Source: Lentzea sp.
Lineage (GTDB): Bacteria; Actinomycetota; Actinomycetes; Mycobacteriales; Pseudonocardiaceae
Assembly: GCA_030146905.1 (NCBI GenBank)
Contig: JASLAV010000303.1
Location: 1-12,339 of the forward strand
Length of the DNA stretch: 12,339 bases
Direction: 5' to 3'
This document shows positions 1 to 6,025 of the stretch, in pieces. Positions within the stretch are counted from its first letter, which is position 1; each line of letters starts with the position of its first letter. The position numbers and the translations under genes were made by a program. The notes under the pieces were generated by a model. The model had not been told where the DNA came from. It searched no databases and saw only the letters and a program-made list of their open reading frames with translations.

Positions 1-1
1 G

Positions 2-258
2 CCCCTCGTGGCAGGCGTGGATGACAGCGATGGCAAGATCGTGCCGTGCCGATCGAGCAGCCCGGCAGTGTCGAGCCGGAGACCCAGGTGTTCGCGAAGA
101 TCCCGACCGTGCAGCCGGAAGCGGCGACCATCCCAGGAGTCGCTCCCGTGACACCCACTCCATCAGCACCCGCGCCGCCGCCCGCGCGCCCGCCCAAGTC
201 GTTCACCCGGCGGCTGGCGCGCCGCATCCTCGGCCCGAACCTGATGACGAAGAAATAG
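2..258 (+). pseudogene. 3' end of a proline-rich protein gene, frame broken by a 5-base duplication; partial at window start
   Basis: Two frames join into one sensible protein tail. Codons from position 2 give PLVAGVDDSDGKIV, and codons from position 46 give PIEQPGSVEPETQVF followed by a Pro/Ala/Thr-rich linker (about residues 45-65 of what is visible) and a basic tail ending LGPNLMTKK at a TAG. The switch falls exactly on a tandem repeat of five bases (gtgcc gtgcc, 41-50). Removing one copy gives KIVPIEQ in a single frame. As it stands, the upstream frame stops at 149-151. A separate 70-residue gene starting with GTG at 46 is possible but has no ribosome-binding site. The high G/C third positions are kept on both sides, so the break is recent or a sequence error. 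I do not recognise the family; the proline-rich linker plus basic end could be a surface-, membrane- or DNA-associated tail. No function is assigned. Confidence 0.5.
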
Positions 259-268
259 GTTCACGCGG

Positions 269-364
269 CTACCGGTCGGGGACCTGGCCCAACCCGCCGC
301 AGGCCCGGCAGGCGGTCCGGTCCTCGTTGAGCCCAGAACCATGGCAACGGCTGCACTCCTTCAC
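269..364 (-). CDS. 31-residue mini zinc-finger protein (two CxxCxGxG-like motifs)
   Basis: This very short reading frame starts with GTG at 364 and ends with TAG. Its product has CSRCHGSG (Cys4, Cys7) followed by CRACGGLG (Cys19, Cys22). The pair of CxxCxGxG-type motifs resembles one half of the DnaJ-type zinc-binding domain and could hold one zinc ion. Four cysteines at regular spacing and two matching Gly-rich turns in 31 residues are unlikely by chance, and no other frame here gives a better protein. The start is uncertain: no clear ribosome-binding site precedes the GTG, and the frame is open further upstream. It lies downstream of and on the same strand as another small Cys-rich gene (462-716) and converges on the broken gene ending at 258. 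Function is unknown; a nucleic-acid or protein-binding role is only a guess from the motif. Confidence 0.5.
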   Translation of the reverse strand: MKECSRCHGSGLNEDRTACRACGGLGQVPDR

Positions 365-380
365 AGAAGAACAGTGTCCG

Positions 381-399
381 CCTCTACTCCGAGTGGAGG
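381..399. repeat. 19-base near-perfect dyad upstream of the 31-residue gene
   Basis: CCTCTACTC-c-GAGTGGAGG has 9-base arms with one mismatch around a single central base. It sits about 17 bases upstream of the GTG at 364, in the gap between the two small Cys-rich genes. That position suits an operator. The loop is too short for a full-length hairpin, so a protein-binding dyad is likelier than a terminator, but chance cannot be excluded. Confidence 0.3.
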
Positions 400-461
400 C
401 AGCCGCCAACCAGGGACGGCCACGGCAATAATGGGCGATCCCCATCGTTTACGCTCGGTGA

Positions 462-716
462 TCACCCCTGGATGGACGGTCCGGCTGGAACCTGGTTGGC
501 GCGGGCGGCGTCGCCCGTGACGGTCCTCCCGCGTTCAGCGTGCGGCAGCCTCCACCAGCCCGAGCACCCGCGTGGGCACGGGTGCGCCATCTCGCGCAGG
601 ACCAGGCCTTCCGGACCGGGAACGGGTTGTTGCCACGACATCGTCCCCGACCCCCGGCACAGCAGGCAGAGGTCGTCTTCAGACTCCACACCAGGTAAGT
701 ACTCCACACGGGACAC
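462..716 (-). CDS. Small Cys-rich (zinc-ribbon-like) hypothetical protein, about 84 residues
   Basis: The reading frame from GTG at 716 to TGA encodes a protein with CLLCRGSG (Cys17, Cys20 and the Gly-x-Gly turn) and, 25 residues later, [11 protein letters not shown] (Cys47, Cys51). The two Cys pairs could make one zinc site. The acidic stretch before the first pair (ESEDD) and the coherent hydrophobic/aromatic spacing support a real protein. The tail after residue 60 is low-complexity and less convincing. The start is not certain: GTG codons at 716, 707 and 689 all lack an obvious ribosome-binding site. A rare TTA codon (Leu7 from the first start) falls before the motif, which in streptomycete-like hosts would make translation depend on the bldA-type tRNA if the early start is used. 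It is divergent from the SDR gene, with only 34 bases between the starts. Function is unknown. Confidence 0.5.
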   Translation of the reverse strand: MSRVEYLPGVESEDDLCLLCRGSGTMSWQQPVPGPEGLVLREMAHPCPRGCSGWWRLPHAERGRTVTGDAARANQVPAGPSIQG

Positions 717-750
717 TTCGGGCAATCGCTGGATCGAGGGGAGATCGTCG

Positions 751-1482
751 ATGGCAGTCGTGGTGGTGACCGGGGCGGGTTCCGGTGTGGGTCGCGCGGC
801 GGCGCGGACCCTGCTGGCGGCGGGGTTCCAGGTGGCGCTGGCCGGGCGGCGCGAGGACGCGCTGGCCGAGACCGCGCAGGGCTTCGGCGACTCCGCGTTC
901 GTCGTGCCGGCGGACGTGTCGCGTGAGGACTCGGTCGTCGCGCTGTTCGACGCGGTGGTCTCGCGCTGGGGCCGCGTGGACGTGTTGTTCAACAACGCGG
1001 GGACGAACGTGCGGCCCACGCCGATCGAGGAGTTCAGCCTCGGTGCGTGGGAGAAGGTCGTCGGCGTGAACCTGACGGGCGCGTTCCTGTGCGCGCGTGA
1101 GGCGTTCAAGGTGATGAAGACCCACGGCGGCGGCCGCATCATCAACAACGGCTCGGTCTCCGCCGCCGTGCCGCGCCCGCACGCGGTGGCCTACAACGCG
1201 ACCAAGCACGCGATGACCGGGCTGACCAGGTCGCTGTCGCTGGAGGGCCGCGCTTTCGGCATCGCGTGCGGGCAGATCGACATCGGCAACGCGGCGACGG
1301 CGCTGACCGAGCGGATGGGCCAGGGCGTGCTGCAGGCGGACCTGGAGGTCGCCGCGGAGCCGACGTTCGACGTGCAGCACGTGGCCGACGCGGTGCTGTA
1401 CCAAGCTCGGTTGCCGTTGGACGCCAACGTGCAGTTCATGACCGTGATGGCCACGACGATGCCCTACATCGGCAGGGGCTGA
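751..1482 (+). CDS. SDR-family NAD(P)-dependent oxidoreductase
   Basis: A 243-residue classical short-chain dehydrogenase/reductase, a full-length Rossmann-fold enzyme that uses NAD(P) to oxidise or reduce alcohol/keto substrates. The cofactor loop TGAGSGVG is at 7-14. AGRR at 31-34 puts arginines where NADP(H)-preferring members bind the 2'-phosphate. NNAG is at 81-84, the active-site Asn in NLTG is at 107, the catalytic Ser is at 135, and YNATK (Tyr148, Lys152) lies 13 residues after that Ser, as usual. The ATG is chosen because GAGGGGAG lies 7 bases upstream and the Rossmann strand begins at once (AVVVVTGAG); the frame is open further back, but that part is not protein-like. The substrate cannot be told from sequence. 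Its 3' end overlaps the restored 3' end of the convergent DUF2087 gene. Confidence 0.95.
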   Translation: MAVVVVTGAGSGVGRAAARTLLAAGFQVALAGRREDALAETAQGFGDSAFVVPADVSREDSVVALFDAVVSRWGRVDVLFNNAGTNVRPTPIEEFSLGAWEKVVGVNLTGAFLCAREAFKVMKTHGGGRIINNGSVSAAVPRPHAVAYNATKHAMTGLTRSLSLEGRAFGIACGQIDIGNAATALTERMGQGVLQADLEVAAEPTFDVQHVADAVLYQARLPLDANVQFMTVMATTMPYIGRG

Positions 1483-1966
1483 GCCTGGTAGAGCCCACCG
1501 CCGCGTTCCAGCAGACCGAGGTCCACGAGGTAGCGGCGGATGGTGACGTGGTCGACCTCTCCCCGTCGCACCACGCCTGGAGCCGCTCGTTGATCTCGTT
1601 CTCCTCGTAGTAGGTCCGCGGCACGAACGCCTGCGACGCGACGTGCTCGAGGATCTTGCGGCGCCGGTCCTGCGCGACCGGCAGCGAGACCAGCCTGTCG
1701 CCGCGCACGAACGGCGCGAGCCCGTCGGCGGGCATCGGCTCGGTGAGCGCGGCGGCGAGCGGCTTGAGGTCGGACGGCCGGGCGGGGTCGCCCTCGACCA
1801 GCCCGGCCTCGCGGAGCTTGCGCAGCGCCGTCGCGGCGTCCTTGGCACCGGTTCCGGCCGCGGCGGCGATGTCGGCGAGAGTGCCGGCGCCGAGGACGAC
1901 GGCGGCGAACACCCGCAGCCTCACCGGTTCGGCCAGCACGCGCACAACGGTTTCCGGAGTGGTCAT
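1464..1966 (-). pseudogene. Winged-helix (ArsR-like) regulator with C-terminal DUF2087, frameshifted near the 3' end
   Basis: From ATG at 1966 the protein shows an N-terminal helix-turn-helix (about residues 5-58: EPVRLRVFAAVV, then LADIAAAAGT and ALRKLREAGLV) like ArsR/MarR-type repressors. A DUF2087 domain follows from about residue 90 (RLVSLPVAQDRRRKILEHVA, then YYEENEINERLQAWC). After residue 136 the frame goes wrong. The family ending (VDHVTIRRYLVDLGLLERGGGLY) is present in another frame, reached by skipping two bases in the GAGAG run at 1557-1561, and then stops at TAG 1464-1466. Unrepaired, translation runs on through unrelated sequence to 1436. Restored length is about 166 residues, normal for this architecture. 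The break is either a sequencing error or a recent mutation that removes the last DUF2087 strands. The regulator may recognise its own promoter or that of the gene 61 bases upstream; no operator was found. The ATG has only a weak ribosome-binding site. Confidence 0.75.
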
Positions 1967-2027
1967 GCCTGCGAACCTAACGCCGCCGTCCACCGCTTTT
2001 ACCTCGACGGCGCGCCCTGCCAGTCGC

Positions 2028-2504
2028 TCATCTGCCCACCAGGCCCCCGGCCATGACGTCGCCCAGGTAGCCGTCGAAGTCGGGTGCGTCGGGCTCGAGG
2101 ACGTGCCGGACCCAGGCGCGGCGCTCGTGCTCCAGCGGCGGCAGCTCCCACACGCAGCCGATGAGGTCCTTCGGGATGACGGTGAAGCGCGTGAGGTCCG
2201 GGTCGGTCGAGCCGAGGAACGGCTGGTCGCCGGACACGGCGGTGCGGCAGTGCAGGACGTTGTCCCAGACCCAGTTGTAGGCGTTGAGGTACATGCCCGC
2301 GGCGCTGCGGTGCAGCACGGTGACCGTGGCCGGCGGGGTCGGGTCCTCGAAGTCCGGGTAGATCGTGGGCAGGAAGGCGTGGGCGGCCTCGCGGATGTCG
2401 TCGGTGATCTCCAGGCCGGGGGTGACGACCTCGTAGCGCTTGACGTGCCTGCCCGCGATGAGCAGCGGTTCCTTGACCGCCAGCTCCTTTTCGTAGAAAG
2501 CCAT
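2028..2504 (-). CDS. Hypothetical protein, 158 residues, likely target of the adjacent WYL regulator
   Basis: The protein starts MAFYEKELAVKEPLLIAGRH and contains a well-structured middle (TVTVLHRSAAGMYLNAYNW, then DNVLHCRTAVSGDQPFLG) and a C-terminal part VWELPPLEHERRAWVRHVL. It has no signal peptide or membrane segment, so it is probably cytosolic. Aromatic and charged residues are spread evenly, as in a folded single-domain enzyme or binding protein, but I recognise no catalytic motif and assign no function. The ATG at 2504 is preferred over further-upstream starts because the operator dyad 2524-2546 lies just before it, and the extra N-terminal residues from longer frames are low-complexity. 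No ribosome-binding site is visible; a possible -10 (TACGTT) ends 6 bases before the ATG, as in a leaderless message. The DUF2087 regulator follows on the same strand after 61 bases. Confidence 0.8.
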   Translation of the reverse strand: MAFYEKELAVKEPLLIAGRHVKRYEVVTPGLEITDDIREAAHAFLPTIYPDFEDPTPPATVTVLHRSAAGMYLNAYNWVWDNVLHCRTAVSGDQPFLGSTDPDLTRFTVIPKDLIGCVWELPPLEHERRAWVRHVLEPDAPDFDGYLGDVMAGGLVGR

Positions 2505-2523
2505 GGGTCGAACGTATGAGCTG

Positions 2524-2546
2524 TCACTGACAACGTGTGTCAGTGA
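2524..2546. promoter_or_regulatory. Operator dyad (copy 1) before the 158-residue gene
   Basis: TCACTGACA-acgtg-TGTCAGTGA is a perfect inverted repeat with 9-base arms, ending 20 bases before the minus-strand ATG at 2504. The same arms, with a 6-base spacer, occur at 2919-2942 directly before the WYL regulator. Two matched copies flanking divergent genes point to binding by that regulator. The position relative to a possible -10 (TACGTT, minus strand 2516-2511) would let a bound dimer block transcription; the sign of regulation is inferred. Confidence 0.75.
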
Positions 2547-2737
2547 TCGACTCGTGCGTCCGGGGAGGCGAGCGGCGCCTTCTGGCCGGGTAACGGGCGG
2601 ATGAGCCTGAGGTCGGCGCGTTCGAGCCACGTGTTCACCAAGCGAGCGGCGCCGGAACGGGACCGGATTGGTCGGGCTCGTACCCCGCCTGTTCGCTGCG
2701 GCGCATCCGCGCCTGCGCGACGGTCGAGGAGGCGGGC

Positions 2738-2893
2738 GTGCAGGCGACGACCGAGGCGGTGGTGCTGTTGCACTCGATCCGCCGCACCCTCGTGTGGATG
2801 CTGGCCATCATTCCGATCACCGCCGGTGCCCTGCTCGTCCTCGGCGACACCGCCGACCCGGCACCGTGCACCTCGCTCTACGACTGCCGCTGA
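2738..2893 (+). CDS. Small single-pass membrane protein, 51 residues
   Basis: A reading frame too short for routine calling, starting with GTG at 2738 and preceded at 5 bases by a strong ribosome-binding site (AGGAGG, 2727-2732). The product has an amphipathic start with SIRR at 13-16, one clear membrane helix at about 17-36 (TLVWMLAIIPITAGALLVLG), and a short tail with two cysteines (Cys44, Cys50). Arg-Arg before the helix and acidic residues after it suggest N-in, C-out topology by the positive-inside rule, which would put the cysteines outside. It lies between the two copies of the WYL operator, on the same strand as the regulator. No family is recognised. The upstream part of the open frame back to 2591 has no other common start. 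A role as a regulator or partner of a larger membrane protein would be a guess. Confidence 0.5.
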   Translation: MQATTEAVVLLHSIRRTLVWMLAIIPITAGALLVLGDTADPAPCTSLYDCR

Positions 2894-2918
2894 CCACCCC
2901 AGGCGCCTGCCGGTCACA

Positions 2919-2942
2919 TCACTGACAACCCTGTGTCAGTGT
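2919..2942. promoter_or_regulatory. Operator dyad (copy 2) directly before the WYL regulator
   Basis: TCACTGACA-accctg-TGTCAGTG(t) has the same arms as the dyad at 2524-2546 with one more spacer base. It ends about 7 bases before the regulator's GTG at 2949, so a bound protein would cover the promoter and start. This fits autoregulation. No ribosome-binding site fits between dyad and start, suggesting a leaderless transcript with CAGTGT (2937-2942) as a weak -10. Confidence 0.75.
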
Positions 2943-2948
2943 GTCCGC

Positions 2949-3917
2949 GTGCGCGCGAGCCGTCTGGTGTCCCTACTCCTCCTCCTGCAGACGAAGGGGC
3001 GGATGACCGCGCAGGCCCTCGCCACCGAGCTGGAGGTGTCGGTCCGCACCATCTACCGCGACGTCGAGTCCCTGCACGCGGCCGGCGTGCCGCTCTACGG
3101 CGACGCGGGCCCTCCCGGCGGCTACCAGTTGCTCGACGGTTACCGCACGAGGCTGACCGGCCTGACCGAGCAGGAGGCGGAGTCGCTGTTCCTGGCCGGC
3201 CTGCCGGGAGCCGCCGCCGACCTCGGGCTCGGGGCCGCGGTGTCGGCGGCGCAGCTCAAGCTGATGGCGGCGTTGCCGTCGTCGATGCGCGACCGGGCCT
3301 CGCGCATGGCGGAGCGGTTCCACCTCGACGCGCCCTCCTGGTACTCCGCGCCGGAACCCTCGCCGTTCCTCGGTCTGGTGGCGGACGCGGTGTGGCGGGA
3401 ACGGCTGCTGGAGGTGACCTATCGGCGCTGGCAGGCGCCGGAGGAGGTCACGCGGGTGCTGCGGCCGCTGGGTCTCGTGCTCAAGGCGGGGCGCTGGTAC
3501 CTCGTGGCGCAGGGGTCGTCGCGGATCTCGACGTACCGGGTGGGGCAGATCCAGGCGGCCGCGGTGCTCGACGAGTCGTTCGCGCGGCCGGAGGGGTTCG
3601 ACCTGGCGGCGCACTGGGTGGCGTCGCTGGAGGACTTCGAGGCGCGGCAGTTCACCGGTGAGGCGGTCGTGCGGTTGTCGCCGCGTGGCTGGGAGTCGTT
3701 CGCGTCCCACGTGTTGCCGGCGGTGGCGCGGGCGGCGGAGCGGTCCGCTGTGGACGAGGGCGGGTGGGTGCGGGTGACGATCCCCATCGAGTCGGTCGGG
3801 CACGCCGCCGGGATGTTGTTGCGGATGGGCGGCGAGGTGGAGGTTGTCGCGCCGGACGAGCTGCGCGCGTACGTCGCGTCGGTGGTGCGGCAGCTGGCGT
3901 CGATCTACCTGACCTGA
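2949..3917 (+). CDS. YafY/DeoR-like transcriptional regulator with WYL domain
   Basis: A 322-residue regulator. The N-terminal winged helix-turn-helix spans about residues 1-60 (SRLVSLLLLLQTKGRMTAQA, then LEVSVRTIYRDVESL, with the recognition helix near 31-40). GPPGGYQLLDGYR follows at 55-66. The WYL sensor domain is at about 135-240 (EVTYRRW, then LRPLGLVLKAGRWYLVAQ, with the Trp-Tyr-Leu signature at 183-185), and a C-terminal WCX-type region ends at 322. The family binds DNA through the N-terminal domain and senses ligands (often nucleotides or nucleic acid) through WYL. The GTG at 2949 is chosen because family members begin in this way just before the helix-turn-helix and because the operator dyad ends immediately upstream. 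The two matching operators suggest it controls itself and the divergent 158-residue gene. Its 3' end overlaps the convergent DUF3626 gene by 13 bases. Confidence 0.93.
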   Translation: MRASRLVSLLLLLQTKGRMTAQALATELEVSVRTIYRDVESLHAAGVPLYGDAGPPGGYQLLDGYRTRLTGLTEQEAESLFLAGLPGAAADLGLGAAVSAAQLKLMAALPSSMRDRASRMAERFHLDAPSWYSAPEPSPFLGLVADAVWRERLLEVTYRRWQAPEEVTRVLRPLGLVLKAGRWYLVAQGSSRISTYRVGQIQAAAVLDESFARPEGFDLAAHWVASLEDFEARQFTGEAVVRLSPRGWESFASHVLPAVARAAERSAVDEGGWVRVTIPIESVGHAAGMLLRMGGEVEVVAPDELRAYVASVVRQLASIYLT

Positions 3918-4669
3918 CCGAAGCGCGCGAGGTGGTGCCACAGGTGTTTGACGACCTGCGGTGGTGCGTGCGCGTCGTCGAGCTCGGCGGGGGTGATGAC
4001 GCCGTCGCGCGCGATCGCCAGGCCCAGTGCGACGGACTCGGGTGTGCGGTAGCCGGCGTGACGCCGCAGGTCCTCTGTGGACAGGCGGAAGCCGGGGTGG
4101 TGTTCGACGGGGCAGGGCAGGGCGGGGACGTCGGTGTGGCCGGGGTCGAGGACGAGTGCTTCGACGTCGTCGAGCGTGACGGGGCCGTGGACGTGGGCCT
4201 CGACGTAGTCGTCGAGCTCGTCGCGGCCGCCGGTGAGCGGGATCAGGGCGAACCGGCGCGCGGTGCCGAAGTCGACGGGGTCGAAGACGCTGTCCGGGTA
4301 GCAGAACGTCGTGCGGTCCAGCACCTGTTCCTTCAACCGCAGGTGTGCCGAGCCGAACCGCGGCGCGGCGCCGTGCGGGAGCCTGCGGTGGTTGAGGGCG
4401 CCGTACTTGGGCCGCAGGGTGGGGTCGGCGTTGTCGTAGGCGCCGCCGAACAGGCGGCTCTCCCACTGCCAGCGGGCGCCGCCGGGGTGGGCGGTGAGGC
4501 CGCCGTTGCCGGTGCCCGTCTCGAACTGGGACCGGTAGACGCCCTCACGCGCGAGGGCGTCGAGCACACCGCGGCCGGGGTGGAAGTTGAGCGTCACGCG
4601 CAGATCGCGCGGCAGCGGTCCACCGGCCGACCGCGCGGCGACGTGCGCGATCGCCTGGTCAAAGGGCAC
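3905..4669 (-). CDS. DUF3626 domain-containing protein
   Basis: A 254-residue protein matching the pattern I know as DUF3626. NFHPGRG is at 28-34, YRSQFETGTGNGGLTA at 45-60, RLFGGAYD at 72-79, RPKYGALN at 86-93, RFGSAHLRL at 104-112 and LDDYVEAHVHGP at 152-163, followed by a less conserved helical tail. No signal peptide or membrane segment is seen. The biochemical role of the family is not known to me; the dense conserved His/Arg/Glu/Tyr motifs look enzymatic (inference). It is the last gene of the four-gene operon. Its GTG start overlaps the end of the DUF2238 gene by 11 bases, and GAGGG lies 9 bases before it, so its translation is probably coupled. It ends inside the 3' end of the convergent WYL regulator with no visible terminator between them. 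Confidence 0.88.
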   Translation of the reverse strand: MPFDQAIAHVAARSAGGPLPRDLRVTLNFHPGRGVLDALAREGVYRSQFETGTGNGGLTAHPGGARWQWESRLFGGAYDNADPTLRPKYGALNHRRLPHGAAPRFGSAHLRLKEQVLDRTTFCYPDSVFDPVDFGTARRFALIPLTGGRDELDDYVEAHVHGPVTLDDVEALVLDPGHTDVPALPCPVEHHPGFRLSTEDLRRHAGYRTPESVALGLAIARDGVITPAELDDAHAPPQVVKHLWHHLARFGQVR

Positions 4670-5270
4670 GGTCGTGCGCCCTCGCCAGCGTCAGCTGTGC
4701 GGCGATCGCGCCCAGCAGGGCCATGAACATGTCCCACTGGGTGTCCCAGACGTCGCCCTGGGTGCCGAGGAAGTCCTGCGCCGCCGAGCCGCCCAGGACC
4801 GCCGATGCCCACTCGAGGAGTTCGTAGACCGCGCTGAACGCCAGGCACACGGACGTCACGAGGACGAACAGCCAGCCGCCGGGCTTGAGCGGTGTCCTGC
4901 GCAGGAGCAGTTCGCGGGCGAGGACGGCGGGCACGAAGCCCTGGACGAAGTGGCCGAGCCGGTCGTAGTGGTTGCGGGCGAGGTCGAACCAGTCCTGCAC
5001 CCAGAAGCCGAGCGGCACGCGGGCGTAGGTGTAGTGGCCGCCGAGGACGAGGACCAGCGCGTGCAGGAAGAGCAGCCGGTACAGCAGTGGTGTGAGCCGG
5101 AAACGGCGGTAGGTCGCGACCAGGACGACCGCGCCGATCACGACCGGTCCCACTTCGAGGTACCAGGTCGTGCGGTCGTACGGGCCGATGCCGGACGCGA
5201 CGAGGGCGATCGCGGTCAGGGCGAGCAGGACCAACGGCTCGGTGGCGGAGCGCTTCCGGTCGAGGTTCAC
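4659..5270 (-). CDS. DUF2238 (YjdF-like) integral membrane protein
   Basis: A 203-residue polytopic membrane protein. Hydrophobic segments fall at about 11-29, 40-53, 61-77, 107-121, 132-148 and 181-197. The family's signature residues are present: GGHYTYA at 77-83, NHYDRLGHFVQGF at 100-112, SAVYELLEW at 146-154 and GTQGDVWDTQWDM at 169-181. The His/Asp/Glu residues in or next to membrane helices suggest a metal- or proton-linked function, but none is established that I know of. The GTG start overlaps the stop of the SWIM gene (GTGA, 5270-5267), so the two are translationally coupled. A membrane protein following a helicase/SWIM pair is unusual and is part of what makes the operon interesting. 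Confidence 0.9.
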   Translation of the reverse strand: MNLDRKRSATEPLVLLALTAIALVASGIGPYDRTTWYLEVGPVVIGAVVLVATYRRFRLTPLLYRLLFLHALVLVLGGHYTYARVPLGFWVQDWFDLARNHYDRLGHFVQGFVPAVLARELLLRRTPLKPGGWLFVLVTSVCLAFSAVYELLEWASAVLGGSAAQDFLGTQGDVWDTQWDMFMALLGAIAAQLTLARAHDRAL

Positions 5271-6025
5271 GCGTCGAGGGTGCCCGAGGTCAGCAGCGCG
5301 CGTGCTCTCTTCGCGGCGATCTCCATCAGCGCGGTGAGCTCCGCGGCGTCGAACCCCGGCGGCGGCTCGACCGCGAGCACCACAGGTGTGGTGGTCGGCA
5401 GTGCGGGTCGGTCGGGCAGCTGACCTGCGGGTTCGGCCGAAACCACCACAGGTGTTCTGGTTCCCAGGGGTCCGGCGACGCGGTCCTTGAGCGCGGTGAG
5501 GAGTTCCTGTTCGGGTTTTCCCTTGAGCAGCAGGAGCACGAACGGGTCGGCGTCGAGCAGCCAGCCGACCTGGAACGCGAGGGCGGCGGCGTGGCGGCAC
5601 GGGAGTTCCCAGCCGTCGCAGTCGCATTCGGGTTCGAGGTCGCCGATGCCGGGCAGCAGGTCCACACCGGACTCTTCGGCGGCGGCGACGAGGTCGCGCG
5701 GCATGTCGTTGTCCAGCAGGGCGGCGATGTGCCCCGCCTGGTCGGCGACGCGGTCGAGGAACCGTCCCCATTGGACTTCGGTCAGCGCGGGCACGACGAC
5801 GGTGGTGTTGTGGACGGTGCCGTCGTCGTGGACCTGGGCGTGCAGGCGGCCGGGGCTGACGGTGATCGGGCCGACGACGCCGGCGTGGGCGTAGCGGCGG
5901 CCCAGGCGGATGATGCCGGTGTCGAGCGCGGTGTCCTTCAGGGCCTTCACCCAGGCCTTGCCCCACCACGTGGTGGCGACGCGGCGTTTCACCTTGGGGA
6001 ACGCGGCGAATCCGCGTGCGGTCAT
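5267..6025 (-). CDS. SWIM zinc-finger protein, partner of the SNF2 helicase
   Basis: A 252-residue protein with the SWIM zinc-binding signature CxC...CxH (Cys134, Cys136, Cys143, His145; CDCDGWELPCRH). The conserved N-terminal region RRVATTWWGKAWVKAL at 14-29 and RLGRRYAHAGVVG at 40-52 is typical of actinobacterial SWIM proteins encoded beside SNF2-family ATPases. The C-terminal 70 residues are Pro/Val-rich and variable. SWIM domains bind DNA or proteins, and the pairing with a SNF2 ATPase suggests a subunit or targeting factor for it. The ATG overlaps the helicase stop (ATGA, 6025-6022), with AGGAG 6 bases upstream inside the helicase gene. This is the second gene of the operon. Confidence 0.92.
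   Translation of the reverse strand: MTARGFAAFPKVKRRVATTWWGKAWVKALKDTALDTGIIRLGRRYAHAGVVGPITVSPGRLHAQVHDDGTVHNTTVVVPALTEVQWGRFLDRVADQAGHIAALLDNDMPRDLVAAAEESGVDLLPGIGDLEPECDCDGWELPCRHAAALAFQVGWLLDADPFVLLLLKGKPEQELLTALKDRVAGPLGTRTPVVVSAEPAGQLPDRPALPTTTPVVLAVEPPPGFDAAELTALMEIAAKRARALLTSGTLDA

Noticed and set aside
1..750. Integrated mobile element remnant, suggested by small zinc-finger genes and a broken gene
   Set aside because: No integrase, attachment-site repeat, tRNA end or replication gene is visible in the window.
1485..2533. Long minus-strand open frame running through both the DUF2087 gene and the 158-residue gene
   Set aside because: The upstream half is Ser/Thr/Pro/Arg-rich shadow translation of the 158-residue gene; only the part after ATG 1966 is protein-like.
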